Part shown: positions 52,679 to 61,947 of the stretch, one piece after another
Numbering within the stretch: the first letter of the stretch is position 1
How the letters are laid out: each line of letters opens with the position of its first letter
Assembly: GCF_001652265.1 (NCBI RefSeq)
Contig: NZ_LWBS01000417.1
Coordinates: forward strand, 1-64,000
Reading direction: 5' to 3'
Source of the DNA: Rhizobium leguminosarum
GTDB lineage: Bacteria > Pseudomonadota > Alphaproteobacteria > Rhizobiales > Rhizobiaceae
Length of the DNA stretch: 64,000 nt
Program-made: the position numbers and the translations under genes
The notes under the pieces: model-generated
Seen by the model: only the letters and a program-made list of their open reading frames with translations
Database searches by the model: none
What the model was told of the DNA's origin: nothing

Positions 52679-53289
52679 CCTGCAGTCTCGCTCTTGTTGC
52701 ATGCATCCCAGGCTTGGCCAAAGTCACGCCGCGCCCTGGCAAGCCGCGACATGACAGTGCCAATCGGCACATCGATGATCTCGGCGATCTGCCGGTAGGA
52801 GAGATCCTCAAGCTCGCGCAAGACAAGAATTTCCCGCATCGCCTCCGGCAGCCGGCTGATAACAGCGCGCACGCGCTGCTGCTCGCTTCGCCGGATCGTT
52901 TCTGTCTCCGGCGAATCCTCCTCCGAGGCGATCTGGTACTCACCAGCCTCATCAGGGTCAGGGTAGCCGTCATTGCCCAAAGGCTGCTCGAACCGCGCCT
53001 TGCGGCGATCCTGCTGGCGCCAGACATGGCAGCAGTTCCTCACGATGGCAAAGAGCCAGGCGCGCGGATCGCCGCCACGATAGGTGTCGAAATTGCGGTA
53101 GGCGCGCAGGAACGCTTCCTGAACAATATCCTGTGCGGCATCTGCGTCGCGGCTGAGGAAGCGGGCAAAATTATAGGCCGCGTCAAGATGCGGAACGATC
53201 ATGTCCTGAAAGCGCTGCATGAACTCGTGCTGCATGGTCGCATCGGCTGTCGAAGCGACCCGATCGCTGTTCGATTTTTCCGAGACCAT
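52675..53289 (-). CDS. ECF-family RNA polymerase sigma factor
   Basis: From ATG 53289 the protein has 204 residues, the normal ECF length. Region 2 has DIVQEAFLRAYRNFDTYRG and AWLFAIVRNCC; region 4 has LPEAMREILVLRELEDLSYRQIAEI with VPIGTVMSRL. The frame is open to ATG 53430, where GGGAGG lies close, and that start would add 47 residues unlike ECF proteins; the choice is uncertain. It is cotranscribed with the anti-sigma gene and divergent from an exported metallohydrolase, which may be its target. Confidence 0.87.
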   Translation of the reverse strand: MVSEKSNSDRVASTADATMQHEFMQRFQDMIVPHLDAAYNFARFLSRDADAAQDIVQEAFLRAYRNFDTYRGGDPRAWLFAIVRNCCHVWRQQDRRKARFEQPLGNDGYPDPDEAGEYQIASEEDSPETETIRRSEQQRVRAVISRLPEAMREILVLRELEDLSYRQIAEIIDVPIGTVMSRLARARRDFGQAWDACNKSETAG

Positions 53290-53729
53290 GAGGTGCAATA
53301 GTCGGCCCACGCCGCCGAGAAACACCGCTAGCGGTGATGGTCGAATGCGGGTTCTTGACGCGTGCCGGGCTAACAGCAGCATCCAATCGGTCGATCCGAC
53401 GGGATAGGTGATCTGAGCGTTTGTCATCATCCTCCCTGCCTCAACAGCAGCCGAATTTAGGCGTGAGACCGGCAGGCATGCAATGCGGTCCCTGCCGTCT
53501 AGACCGATCGGTGCGCGGTTTTATTCCACGCCGGCGCCGATTTTTCTGCGGGCAGCAGGATACTGATCGCACGCGATAGAAATCATGCTTGTTTTTCAAT
53601 CGCTTGAAGAAATAGCGCCCAAGATCGGGAATAAGCGTTCCCCGCCGGCGATCTAGTTCGTCAGCGAGGACATCTGAGCAATAGCCGTCTTCGCCACCAG
53701 AAATGCCATCAACAAGAGGAGGCATAGTC
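53290..53729. promoter_or_regulatory. Divergent region between ECF sigma and metallohydrolase genes
   Basis: The gap has a perfect palindrome CACCGCTAGCGGTG (53323-53336) just before the shorter sigma start, and a GAGGAGG ribosome site for the plus-strand gene (53716-53722). It must contain both promoters. I could not identify a convincing ECF -35/-10 pair. Confidence 0.35.
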
Positions 53730-54704
53730 ATGTTTACCATGTCACGTCGCGCCGTCCTGGGGTCGGCTGCTGCGGCTGCTGCATTCGGGCTGTCGTCGAA
53801 GCTTGAATTCGTCATGCCGGCATTTGCTGCAACATCGCTGGAGCCGACGGTCGGCTTCTATAAATACAAGATCGGCGATATCGAGATCACGGCAATCTAT
53901 GACGGCATCTGGAGAAAGCCGCATGACCCGGCCTTCATCAAGAATGCCTCGATCGAGGATACCAAGGAGGCGCTATCGAAAGCCGGGCTTCCCACCGAGT
54001 TCATGCCGATCCCGCTGACCGTCGTGGTCCTGAAGCTCGGTAACCGCCTGATCATGATGGATGCCGGCTCGGGCGTCGGCCAGTGGCAGGAAAATGCCAC
54101 CCATCTGCCGGCGAACATGGCCGCAGCGGGGATCGACTACAAGAAGATCGATACGATCATGATCTCGCATTTCCATCCCGACCATGTCTGGGGACTGATG
54201 GAAAAGGGCACCAACAATCCCATCTTCCCGAATGCCGAGCTCATCGTCAATGCCGACGAATACAATTGGTGGACCGCGCCCGGCCGCGTCGAAAAGCTCG
54301 CCGAAGGCCGCAAACCGGCAGGCAAGCGCATCGCTGGGGCCTTTCCGAAATGGAAGAACTGGAAGCTCGTCGCCGATGGTGCCGAAGTCGCACCTGGCGT
54401 GCAGCTTGTCGCCGCGCCCGGCCACACGCCCGGCCATTCGACCTATCTTGTCGCCTCCGGCAGCAAGCAACTGCTCGTCTCGGCCGATATCATGTATGTG
54501 CCGGCGCTGCTCGCACCCCATCCTGAATGGCAAGGCAGCTACGACCAGGATGGACCGACGGCCATCGCCACGCGCCGCCGTCTTATCGACCGCATCATTG
54601 CCGACAATATCGCGATTTGCGGCTCACATTTTCCATTCCCTGGCTCCGGCACCTTTGTCAAGGACGGAAGCGCCTATGGCTTCACGCCGACAATCCAGGC
54701 CTGA
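53730..54704 (+). CDS. Tat-exported metallo-beta-lactamase-fold hydrolase
   Basis: A 324-residue protein. The twin-arginine signal SRRAVLGSAAAAAAFGL leads to a cut near PAFA (about 33). The zinc site is HFHPDH, followed by the GHTPGHS and GSHFPFPG histidines. Overall it resembles the methyl parathion hydrolase/lactonase branch of the fold. ATG 53730 follows GAGGAGG. It should act in the periplasm, possibly on lactones or esters. It heads an operon with a TPR protein and DoxX, divergent from the ECF sigma gene. Confidence 0.87.
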   Translation: MFTMSRRAVLGSAAAAAAFGLSSKLEFVMPAFAATSLEPTVGFYKYKIGDIEITAIYDGIWRKPHDPAFIKNASIEDTKEALSKAGLPTEFMPIPLTVVVLKLGNRLIMMDAGSGVGQWQENATHLPANMAAAGIDYKKIDTIMISHFHPDHVWGLMEKGTNNPIFPNAELIVNADEYNWWTAPGRVEKLAEGRKPAGKRIAGAFPKWKNWKLVADGAEVAPGVQLVAAPGHTPGHSTYLVASGSKQLLVSADIMYVPALLAPHPEWQGSYDQDGPTAIATRRRLIDRIIADNIAICGSHFPFPGSGTFVKDGSAYGFTPTIQA

Positions 54705-54724
54705 AAGGCCGAAAGGAGATCACC

Positions 54725-55189
54725 ATGACGAAATATGCAATTCTCGGATACATCTGGCTTTGCGCTATATCCGCAGGCTTCTCCGCGGTGACGGCGCTTC
54801 CCGCCTTTGCCGTCGACAACATGCAAGCGACAGACGCTCCCGACCTGACCTCGGCGCGCGCCAAGATCGATGCCAAGGACTATGCTGGTGCGTTGGCGGA
54901 GCTTCGCGGCCTTGCCGAAGACAACCAGCAGGCGGATGTCTATAATCTGATGGGATATACGCTGCGCAAGACGGGCGACTACAGAACGTCGCTGACCTAC
55001 TACACCAAGGCGCTGGAGCTGCAGCCCGATCACAGGGCAGCGCGTGAATATCTCGGCGAACTCTATGTCGAGACAGGCGAGATGGCGAAGGCGGAGGAGC
55101 AGGTGTCATCGCTGAAGCAACTTTGTCCGAGCGGCTGCGAGGAACTCGAAGATCTGCAAAAGGTCATCGCGGCCAAGGGCGGCAATTGA
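54725..55189 (+). CDS. Secreted TPR-repeat protein
   Basis: A 154-residue protein with a signal peptide ending near PAFA (about 29) and two TPR units (about 72-140; VYNLMGYTLRKTGDYRTSLTYY and ALELQPDHRAAREYLGELYVETGE). AAGGAGA precedes ATG 54725, 20 bp after the hydrolase gene. The C-terminus has two cysteines (LCPSGC) that could form a disulfide. It is probably a periplasmic partner of the hydrolase, as an inference from the operon. Confidence 0.82.
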   Translation: MTKYAILGYIWLCAISAGFSAVTALPAFAVDNMQATDAPDLTSARAKIDAKDYAGALAELRGLAEDNQQADVYNLMGYTLRKTGDYRTSLTYYTKALELQPDHRAAREYLGELYVETGEMAKAEEQVSSLKQLCPSGCEELEDLQKVIAAKGGN

Positions 55190-55249
55190 CGAGCATATGA
55201 ACGCAAGAGCAGGCGGGAGAGCCGCCTGCTCTTCTAACTGGAGGGTATG

Positions 55250-55693
55250 ATGGAAAGCGCCTCAAGCCGGCCCGGACCGGCCGATCTCATTCTTTTCCTC
55301 GGCAGGCTCCTGCTGTCGCTGATCTTCCTGCACGAAGGTTGGTCGCTCGCGGCAGATATCACTGCGACCATCGACATTTTCGCGAAACTGGGACTATCGA
55401 CGCCGGTCGCGCTTGCCACCATTGCCCTTCAGATCGGCGCCGGCCTTTCCGTTGCGACAGGCTTCCTCACTCGGCTTGGCGCACTGGCGCTGGCGCTCTT
55501 CTGTCTGGCGACCGCCTTGCTCTTTCACACGAACTTTGCGAGCCAGAACGAGCTGCTGCATTTCGAGAAAGACCTGGCGATTGCCGGCGGCATGTTCGTC
55601 CTGGCGGCTTCGGGTGCGGGAGCCATATCGATCGACAGGCTGCTGAGAAAGCGGGCCGGGATGCATCCCTGGCTTAGAGCGGCGTTGTCGTGA
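55250..55693 (+). CDS. DoxX-family membrane protein
   Basis: A 147-residue protein with four hydrophobic helices, starting LILFLGRLLLSLIFLHEGW and including TGFLTRLGALALALFCLATALLFH, typical of DoxX. GGAGGG precedes the start; ATG 55247 or 55250 can be used. It is third in the operon after the hydrolase and TPR genes. DoxX proteins often occur in ECF-controlled stress operons. Confidence 0.85.
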   Translation: MESASSRPGPADLILFLGRLLLSLIFLHEGWSLAADITATIDIFAKLGLSTPVALATIALQIGAGLSVATGFLTRLGALALALFCLATALLFHTNFASQNELLHFEKDLAIAGGMFVLAASGAGAISIDRLLRKRAGMHPWLRAALS

Positions 55694-55821
55694 ATATACA
55701 GAGGTACGACCACATTCGGATGAACGTTGACGAACTTTGCGAGCGCTCGCGTGCGCAATAAAATCGAATAAAATCGAACAAACCAAAGCGTCGATGCGGG
55801 CTACACTTTTGGCGACAAGTC

Positions 55822-56260
55822 ATGAGTGTGCCAGCCATGTCTTCCGCGCAAAGCAATCAGCAAAAGCCAATTCTCGTCTTTCTCGGCAAAGGCGCTGCCT
55901 GCGACATCGTCTCGAAATTGATATGTCGCGGCGGCTGTGTCCTCGGTGCCGGAGCTCTTCGACGCCCTGCGTTCGGACCGATATTTTCTGGCCGTAACGA
56001 TGCGATCGGATATCGATATGGTCCGAAACATCCAGCCGATACCGGTCATCAATCTGGAGCTGTTTTTCCACACGGCCCAATCGACGGCAAAGTCGGTTCA
56101 CTCCTCGAAGGAATTCGACAGCGACGCATTTCTGCGAAGGGTCGCGGCCCTCACGAAATCAAGGACAGGCAGGATTGCTGCAGTCCAAAGAGCCCCGGCT
56201 GCAAACGAGACAGTGATTGCAGGCACGGCGAAGGTGCCGACGCTCTCCTTGCTGAGTTGA
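55822..56260 (+). pseudogene. Frameshifted receiver-like protein
   Basis: Frame 1 from ATG 55822 or 55837 gives QQKPILVFLGKGAACDIVSKLI and then turns into unlikely sequence. From about 55925 the next frame continues sensibly: VAAAVSSVPELFDALRSDRY, RSDIDMVRNIQPIPVINLEL and SSKEFDSDAFLRRVAALT, ending at TGA 56258. Joining the frames near 55921-55927 gives one alternating beta-alpha protein of about 145 residues, like a degenerate response-regulator receiver. Either the gene is broken, a base error is present, or frameshifting occurs. No ribosome site is obvious. Confidence 0.55.
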
Positions 56261-56394
56261 AATAGGCGATAAGATCAAAAGGCCCGGCCATGTTCCATGT
56301 AAGCCCGAACTGGCCGAGACGTTCGACAATAGAGAGGAAGGGCCACATGCAGAGGTGATGCGGCCTCGATGTCTTCAAGCGGCCCCGCGACCGC
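56261..56394. other. Short region between frameshifted gene and DUF1328
   Basis: A minus-strand frame here (56378 to 56151) contains MWPFLSIVERLGQFGLTWNMAG but overlaps the frameshifted gene and lacks a ribosome site. I do not call it a gene. Confidence 0.3.
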
Positions 56395-56568
56395 TCAGAG
56401 AACCGCCTGGCCGGCCATCAGTGCAAGGACAAGGAAGATCAGGAAGATCACCAGCGCGATGCCGAAGAGAACGCGGGCTATCGTCGCGGTGGCGGCGGAG
56501 ACGCCGGAGAAACCGAAGAAGCCGGCGATGATCGAAATCACGAAAAATATCAGAGCCCATTTCAACAT
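56395..56568 (-). CDS. DUF1328 small membrane protein
   Basis: A 57-residue protein with two membrane helices ([20 protein letters not shown] and [20 protein letters not shown]), the standard DUF1328/YtjA form and length. AAGGATG precedes ATG 56568. Function is unknown; family members are often stress-induced in alphaproteobacteria. Confidence 0.88.
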   Translation of the reverse strand: MLKWALIFFVISIIAGFFGFSGVSAATATIARVLFGIALVIFLIFLVLALMAGQAVL

Positions 56569-56735
56569 GACGTCATCCTTTGCGGTTGCCTGGGAAAGAC
56601 GCAGCAACCGACAAATTGTTCCAGTTCGTTTGAAATGGGCTGGCGTTCTCTCTAGGGAAATGCGGCTCTTTTCAAAGCCTATACGATCTGTTTCAAGAGA
56701 TTGTCGATTTGCCCATCGATGAAAGCTCCGTCATC

Positions 56736-57359
56736 ATGCCAGCTTTTCTGGACCAACATACAATCTCCGCTTATTTCGAAGTCATCATGATCAATCTCCT
56801 GCTGTCAGGAGACAATGTCATCGTCATCGGCATGGCCGCTGCCGGCCTCGTCAGCGAGCTGCGCGGCAAGGCGATCGCCATCGGCATTGCAGCGGCGGCC
56901 GTCATCCGCATCATCTTCGCCCTTATTGCCGCCAGGCTCCTTGTCATCACCGGCATCACGCTTGCCGGCGGCCTGATGCTGCTGTGGATCTGCTGGACGA
57001 TGGGCCGCGAGCTGCTCTCGGCGGGCGAGGGTCAAGCGCATGCCGGCGATACGGTCTCCCACATCAAGCCGAAGTTCTTCCGGCAGGCAATCGGCCAGAT
57101 CATCTTCGCCGACGTCTCGATGTCGCTGGACAATATGCTCGCGGTCGCCGGCGCTGCGAAGGAGAACATTAATGCGCTGATCTTCGGCCTCATCCTTTCG
57201 GTGCTGCTGATGGGCGTCGCGTCGAATTTCGTCGCCAAGCTGCTCAACCGCTTCAGGTGGATCGGCTGGATCGGCCTTGAGATCATCGTCTATGTTGCGC
57301 TTGACATGATCTGGAGCGGCGGCGGGCAATTGCTGGCGCTTTGCGGCCACACGGCCTGA
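56736..57359 (+). CDS. TerC/YjbE-family integral membrane protein
   Basis: A 207-residue protein with about seven membrane helices and the acidic metal-ion motifs NLLLSGDNVIVIGM (helix 1) and FADVSMSLDNMLAV (helix 4). ATG 56736 gives the normal family N-terminus; TTG 56709 is an alternative. TerC-family proteins are associated with metal ion (notably Mn) export or tellurite resistance. It stands alone. Confidence 0.86.
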   Translation: MPAFLDQHTISAYFEVIMINLLLSGDNVIVIGMAAAGLVSELRGKAIAIGIAAAAVIRIIFALIAARLLVITGITLAGGLMLLWICWTMGRELLSAGEGQAHAGDTVSHIKPKFFRQAIGQIIFADVSMSLDNMLAVAGAAKENINALIFGLILSVLLMGVASNFVAKLLNRFRWIGWIGLEIIVYVALDMIWSGGGQLLALCGHTA

Positions 57360-57379
57360 GATAATTCCGGCCGTGTGGC
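57346..57379. terminator. Hairpin at the 3' end of terC
   Basis: GCCACACGGCC (57346-57356) pairs perfectly with GGCCGTGTGGC (57369-57379) and spans the terC stop codon. There is no T-run on either strand. It sits in the 168-bp convergent gap before patD; the remaining gap shows no gene. Confidence 0.6.
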
Positions 57380-57527
57380 ACCAGAACCGCCGCCTTCAGG
57401 TGCGGTGGCAGCAGGCCGGTCTCCTCCTGGCTGCCGGAAACGAGTTCGCGGTCGAGGATGCGGATGTCGCCGTCGAGCAGTCGGTCGGCCCGAGGCGCGC
57501 TTCATATCCATGGGATATCTTTCGCCG

Positions 57528-58955
57528 TCAGCCGTGATTGATCATCACGTGGCGCACCGCCGTGTAATCTTCCAGCGCGTAGACTGACATATCCTTGCCG
57601 TAGCCCGACTGTTTGAGGCCGCCATGCGGCATCTCGTTGACCAGCATGAAATGTGTGTTGATCCAGGTGCAGCCATATTGCAGGCGGGCGGCGGTCTTCA
57701 TGCCGCGGCCGATATCCTTGGTCCAGACGGAAGAGGCCAGGCCGTAGTCGCTGTCGTTTGCCCAGGCAACGGCGTCGTCGGTATCGGAGAAGCGGGTGAC
57801 CGAGACGACCGGGCCGAAGACCTCGCGGCGGACGATCTCGTCGTCCTGCGTGGCGCCTGCGATGACGGTCGGGGTGAAGAAGAAGCCCTTGTCGCCGGAA
57901 ACCTTGCCACCGGCGGTGATTTCCATGTGCTTGTGCTCGGAAGCACGAGCGACGAAGCTTTCGACACGGTCGCGCTGGCGCTTGGAGATCAGTGGGCCGA
58001 TCTCGTTTTCGGTATCATCGGCCTGGTTGAAGCGGATGCTCGAGACGGCGGAGGAGAGGTCGGCGACAAAATTGTCGTAGACCTTGGCATCGGCATAGAT
58101 GCGGCAGGCAGCCGTGCAGTCCTGGCCGGCATTGTAATAGCCGAAGGTACGGATGCCCGCGACGACGGCATCGATATCGGCATCGTCGAAGATGATGACC
58201 GGGGCCTTGCCACCGAGTTCCAGATGCGTGCGCTTGACCGTCTTGGCAGCAGCTTGCAGCACCTTCTTGCCGGTGGCGACATCGCCGGTGATCGAGACCA
58301 TGCCGATTTTGGCGTGATTGATCAGCGCATTGCCGACACTTTCGCCGCGACCGAGGATGACGTTGACGACGCCCTCGGGAAGGATTTCGGAGAGTAGCTT
58401 GGCCATCTTCAGCGCCGTCAGCGGCGTCTGCTCCGAGGGTTTGAAGACGACGGTGTTGCCGCCGGCGATCGCTGGCGCCAGCTTCCAGGCCATCATCATC
58501 AGCGGATAGTTCCACGGCGCGATCGAGCCGACGATGCCGATTGGATCGCGACGGATCATCGAGGTGTGGCCGGGCAGGTATTCGCCGGCCGCCGGTGCGT
58601 GCAGGTTGCGCACGGCGCCCGCAAAAAAGCGATAACAATCGATGATCGCCGGGATTTCGTCGTTCAGGACCGCGTTGATCGGCTTGCCGCAGTTCAGCGC
58701 TTCCAGCGTGGCGAAGCCGACGGCATCCTTTTCGATTGCATCGGCGATCTTCAGCAGGTAGCCGGAGCGCTCGCCGGGCGTTGTCTGTGACCAGGTCTTG
58801 AAGGCCTTTTCGGCGGCGTCGACGGCAGCGTCGACCTGGGAAAGCGACGCTTCGGCAAGGTCCAGCACCGTCTCGCCCGTCTTGGGGTTCAGGACGTGCT
58901 CTTCCGTTTCCGTGCCTTTTTCAAAGCGGGAACCGATCAACATTTGGATATCCAT
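57528..58955 (-). CDS. patD: Gamma-aminobutyraldehyde dehydrogenase
   Basis: A 475-residue aldehyde dehydrogenase very close to E. coli PatD (YdcW, 474). Catalytic C280 ([10 protein letters not shown]) and E246 (LELGGKAP) are at the E. coli positions, and the stretches [14 protein letters not shown] and [13 protein letters not shown] match. It oxidises 4-aminobutanal to GABA with NAD in putrescine breakdown. GGGAGAAC precedes the ATG. It is the last gene of ydcSTUV-patD, 13 bp after ydcV. The in-frame extension to 59237 is antisense-like and not coding. Confidence 0.94.
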   Translation of the reverse strand: MDIQMLIGSRFEKGTETEEHVLNPKTGETVLDLAEASLSQVDAAVDAAEKAFKTWSQTTPGERSGYLLKIADAIEKDAVGFATLEALNCGKPINAVLNDEIPAIIDCYRFFAGAVRNLHAPAAGEYLPGHTSMIRRDPIGIVGSIAPWNYPLMMMAWKLAPAIAGGNTVVFKPSEQTPLTALKMAKLLSEILPEGVVNVILGRGESVGNALINHAKIGMVSITGDVATGKKVLQAAAKTVKRTHLELGGKAPVIIFDDADIDAVVAGIRTFGYYNAGQDCTAACRIYADAKVYDNFVADLSSAVSSIRFNQADDTENEIGPLISKRQRDRVESFVARASEHKHMEITAGGKVSGDKGFFFTPTVIAGATQDDEIVRREVFGPVVSVTRFSDTDDAVAWANDSDYGLASSVWTKDIGRGMKTAARLQYGCTWINTHFMLVNEMPHGGLKQSGYGKDMSVYALEDYTAVRHVMINHG

Positions 58956-58968
58956 GATGTTCTCCCTT

Positions 58969-59781
58969 TTATTTGCCGCCGCCGGCGATCTGGTCGCCGT
59001 CGCGGGTGAGGTAATAGGCTGCCAGGATCGGCAGGAAGGTAACGAGCACGACGACCACGGCGACCACGTTGGTGACCGGGCGCTGGCGCGGGCGGATGAG
59101 TTCTTCGAGCATCCAGATCGGCAAGGTCGATTGCTGGCCGCCGGTGAAGGTCGTGACGATGACCTCGTCGAAGGACAGCGCGAAGGCGAGCATGCCGCCG
59201 GCAAGAAGTGCGGTGCCGATATTCGGCAGGATGACATGGCGGAAGGTCTGAAAGCCGTCGGCGCCGAGATCCATCGAGGCCTCGATCAGCGAGCCTGAGG
59301 TGCGGCGGAAGCGGGCGACTGCATTGTTGTAGACGACCACGACGCAGAAGGTGGCGTGACCGAGCACGATGGTCCAGACCGAAAACGGGATATCGAACAG
59401 GCTGAAGGCGGAACGTAGCGCAATGCCGGTGATGATGCCGGGGAGCGCAATCGGCAGGATGACGAGCAGTGAGATCGCCTCGCGGCCGAAGAATTTCGTC
59501 TGGCTGACGGCTGCCGCACAGAGCGTGCCGAGCACCAGCGCGATCGCCGTAGCGATGACGGCGACCTGCACGGAAAGCCCAAGCGCCGACCAGACATCAG
59601 GCCGGTTCCAGGCGACGGCGAACCATTGCAGCGTCAGGCCAGGCGGCGGCCACTGATAGCTCTTCTCCTCCGTCGTGAAGGCGTAGACGAAGATCAAGAG
59701 GATCGGCAGGTGCAGGAAGAGCAGCCCGCCGGCAGCTGCGATCTTCAGGGGAAGCGGCGATGTCTTGAGGTCAGAGCGCAT
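58969..59781 (-). CDS. ydcV: Putrescine-type ABC transporter permease
   Basis: A 270-residue PotC-like inner-membrane permease with six helices and the EAA-type loop [19 protein letters not shown]. It overlaps ydcU by 11 bp. The operon order S-T-U-V-patD is the same as in E. coli. It should form the channel with YdcU. Confidence 0.92.
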   Translation of the reverse strand: MRSDLKTSPLPLKIAAAGGLLFLHLPILLIFVYAFTTEEKSYQWPPPGLTLQWFAVAWNRPDVWSALGLSVQVAVIATAIALVLGTLCAAAVSQTKFFGREAISLLVILPIALPGIITGIALRSAFSLFDIPFSVWTIVLGHATFCVVVVYNNAVARFRRTSGSLIEASMDLGADGFQTFRHVILPNIGTALLAGGMLAFALSFDEVIVTTFTGGQQSTLPIWMLEELIRPRQRPVTNVVAVVVVLVTFLPILAAYYLTRDGDQIAGGGK

Positions 59782-60736
59782 CGAAGGCCCCCTGTTTCTT
59801 GGCGAGCCAGAGATAGAACGCCATGATGACGATCGGCACGACGGAGAAGGCGGCCGCCAGCGGCACGTTGCCGGCCGTTCCCTGCTGGGTATAGACCGCC
59901 TGGCCGATGAACAGCCTGGACGAGCCGATGATCTGCGGGATGATATAATCGCCCAACGTCAGCGAGAAGGTGAAGATCGAGCCGGCGACGATGCCGGGCA
60001 ATGCCAGCGGCAGCAGCACGGTGCGGAAGGTCTGGCGCGGCGTGGCGCCGAGATCCGCCGAGGCCTCGATCAGGTTGCCGGGCACACGCTCGAGGGCTGC
60101 CTGTGTCGGCAGGATCATATAAGGCAGCCAAATATAGACGAAGACGATGAAGGTGCCGAGGTAGCTCACCGAGAGCGAATTGCCGCCGATAACAGGCAGG
60201 TTCAGGATTCCGTCCAGCAGCCAGGAGAGATGCAGCTTCTCGAAGATCCAGGTGAGGATGCCTTCCTTGGCGAGGATCAGCTTCCAGGCGTAGATCTTGA
60301 CGAGATAGCTCGACCAGAGCGGCAGCATGATGCCGAGATAGAAAAGTGCCTTCCATTTGCCTTGCGCATAACGCGCTGTGTAGTAGGCGATCGGGAAAGC
60401 GATCAAGGCGGAAGCGATGGTCACCAGCGCTGCCATGACGAAAGTGCGGATGATGATGTCGAAATTCGTCGGGTTTAGAAGCTGCGTATAGGTCGAAAGG
60501 GTGAATTCGTAATTCACCAGGCCCGAGAAATCGTCGATCGAAAAGAAACTCTGCAGAAGCAGGGCGAGCAGCGAACCGATATAGATGATGGCGAGCCAGA
60601 CCAGCGGCGGCGTCAGCATCAGGAAGAGCAGCAGTTTCGGGTGCCGCCAGAAGGCATCGGATAGCCGGCCGAAGAGGCCGCCGCGCCCCGGAAGAATCGA
60701 TGTCGCCTCATTGGTGGTGATGAAGATCGCCGTCAT
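59771..60736 (-). CDS. ydcU: Putrescine-type ABC transporter permease
   Basis: A 321-residue PotB-like permease with an extended N-terminus, six helices and the EAA-type loop [19 protein letters not shown]. Its start overlaps the ydcT stop by 4 bp and its end overlaps ydcV, indicating tight coupling. Confidence 0.92.
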   Translation of the reverse strand: MTAIFITTNEATSILPGRGGLFGRLSDAFWRHPKLLLFLMLTPPLVWLAIIYIGSLLALLLQSFFSIDDFSGLVNYEFTLSTYTQLLNPTNFDIIIRTFVMAALVTIASALIAFPIAYYTARYAQGKWKALFYLGIMLPLWSSYLVKIYAWKLILAKEGILTWIFEKLHLSWLLDGILNLPVIGGNSLSVSYLGTFIVFVYIWLPYMILPTQAALERVPGNLIEASADLGATPRQTFRTVLLPLALPGIVAGSIFTFSLTLGDYIIPQIIGSSRLFIGQAVYTQQGTAGNVPLAAAFSVVPIVIMAFYLWLAKKQGAFDAL

Positions 60737-61719
60737 GCCGCGTCATCCATGTAGTGGATATCGCCGGGCTGCCAGGCAAGGCGTATGCCGGCGCCGACGA
60801 CAGGAACATCTGCGCCCGCCGGCAGCATCACATGCAGCCGCGCCCCCCGCAGGCCAACGGTGAGGCGCGTGGCTGCGCCGAGGAAGCTCGCATTGTCGAC
60901 CTGCGCCTCGACGCCGTCGCCGGCCAGCCGGATTGCTTCGGGACGAAGGCTTGCCCAGCGTCTTTTGCCGCCGAGCGAGGCCATCAGATCAGGCGCGATG
61001 ACGTTCGACGAGCCGACGAAATCGGCGACGAAGCGGTTCTTCGGGCGGCGGTAGATATCCTGCGGCGTGCCCTCCTGGACGATGTTGCCGTCGTTGAAGA
61101 CGGCGACGCGGTCGGCCATGGACAGGGCCTCGCCCTGATCGTGGGTGACAAAGACGAAGGTGATGCCGAGCGCGCGCTGGAGGCTCTTCAACTCCTCCTG
61201 CATCTGTTCGCGCAGTTTCAAGTCCAGGGCGCCGAGCGGCTCGTCGAGCAGCAGCACCTTCGGCTTGTTGACGAGCGCGCGGGCCAGCGCCACGCGCTGG
61301 CGCTGGCCACCGGACAGCTGGCCGGGGCGGCGGGCGCCGTAACCCGGCAGCTTGACGAGCTCGAGGGCGTCGCCTGCTGCCTTCATCCGTTCCGCCTTGC
61401 CGATGCCCTTGACCATCAGCCCGTAGGCGACATTGTCGAGGATGTTCAGATGCGGGAAGAGCGCGTAGTCCTGGAATACGGTGTTGACGTTGCGGCGATA
61501 GGGCGGGACGCCCTCGGCCGTCTCGCCGAAGATCTGGATATGGCCCGATGTCGGCTGTTCGAAGCCGGCTATCAATCGCAGGCACGTCGTCTTGCCTGAG
61601 CCGGAGGGGCCAAGCATCGCGAAGAACTCGCCCGGCGCGATCTCGAGATCGACGCCGTCGACGGCGCGAACCTGGCCGAAATGGCGCGATACCTGCTGGA
61701 AACGGACGGCGGGTGTCAT
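60733..61719 (-). CDS. ydcT: Putrescine-type ABC transporter ATP-binding protein
   Basis: A 328-residue PotA-like ATPase with Walker A GPSGSGKT (37-44), signature [15 protein letters not shown], Walker B LLLDEPLGALD and a C-terminal TOBE domain. It follows ydcS across a 228-bp gap that holds a large palindrome. It energises YdcUV. Confidence 0.93.
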   Translation of the reverse strand: MTPAVRFQQVSRHFGQVRAVDGVDLEIAPGEFFAMLGPSGSGKTTCLRLIAGFEQPTSGHIQIFGETAEGVPPYRRNVNTVFQDYALFPHLNILDNVAYGLMVKGIGKAERMKAAGDALELVKLPGYGARRPGQLSGGQRQRVALARALVNKPKVLLLDEPLGALDLKLREQMQEELKSLQRALGITFVFVTHDQGEALSMADRVAVFNDGNIVQEGTPQDIYRRPKNRFVADFVGSSNVIAPDLMASLGGKRRWASLRPEAIRLAGDGVEAQVDNASFLGAATRLTVGLRGARLHVMLPAGADVPVVGAGIRLAWQPGDIHYMDDAA

Positions 61720-61771
61720 TGGGGGCTCCGGCTTCTTTGCTTTTAGAGAGGCTGCGGTCTTGGTTCATATG

Positions 61772-61912
61772 ACCCCGCCCCAAACCCCTCCCCACAAGGG
61801 GGAGGGGCTTAATCTGCCGTACCCCTTTCGCAAATACCTTGGCGTTTCGGCAGGAATTCGGCGGTGCCACTCGGAGCCCCTCCCCCTTGTGGGCAGGGGT
61901 TGGGGAGGGGTC
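61772..61912. repeat. Large palindromic repeat between ydcS and ydcT
   Basis: The left arm (61772-61809) and right arm (61875-61912), 38 bp each, are near-complementary (AAACCCCTCCCC and GGGGTTGGGGAGG; CAAGGGGGAGGGGCT and AGCCCCTCCCCCTTG), with a 65-base loop. Inside an operon it would form a strong RNA hairpin and reduce downstream expression. Confidence 0.75.
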
Positions 61913-61947
61913 TCACGCTACAACGGTCATCTCAGTGAGGACGTAAA

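Noticed and set aside
57360..57511. Minus-strand frame with LLDGDIRILDREL as possible gene remnant
   Set aside because: Too short, no start or ribosome site, and no family recognised.
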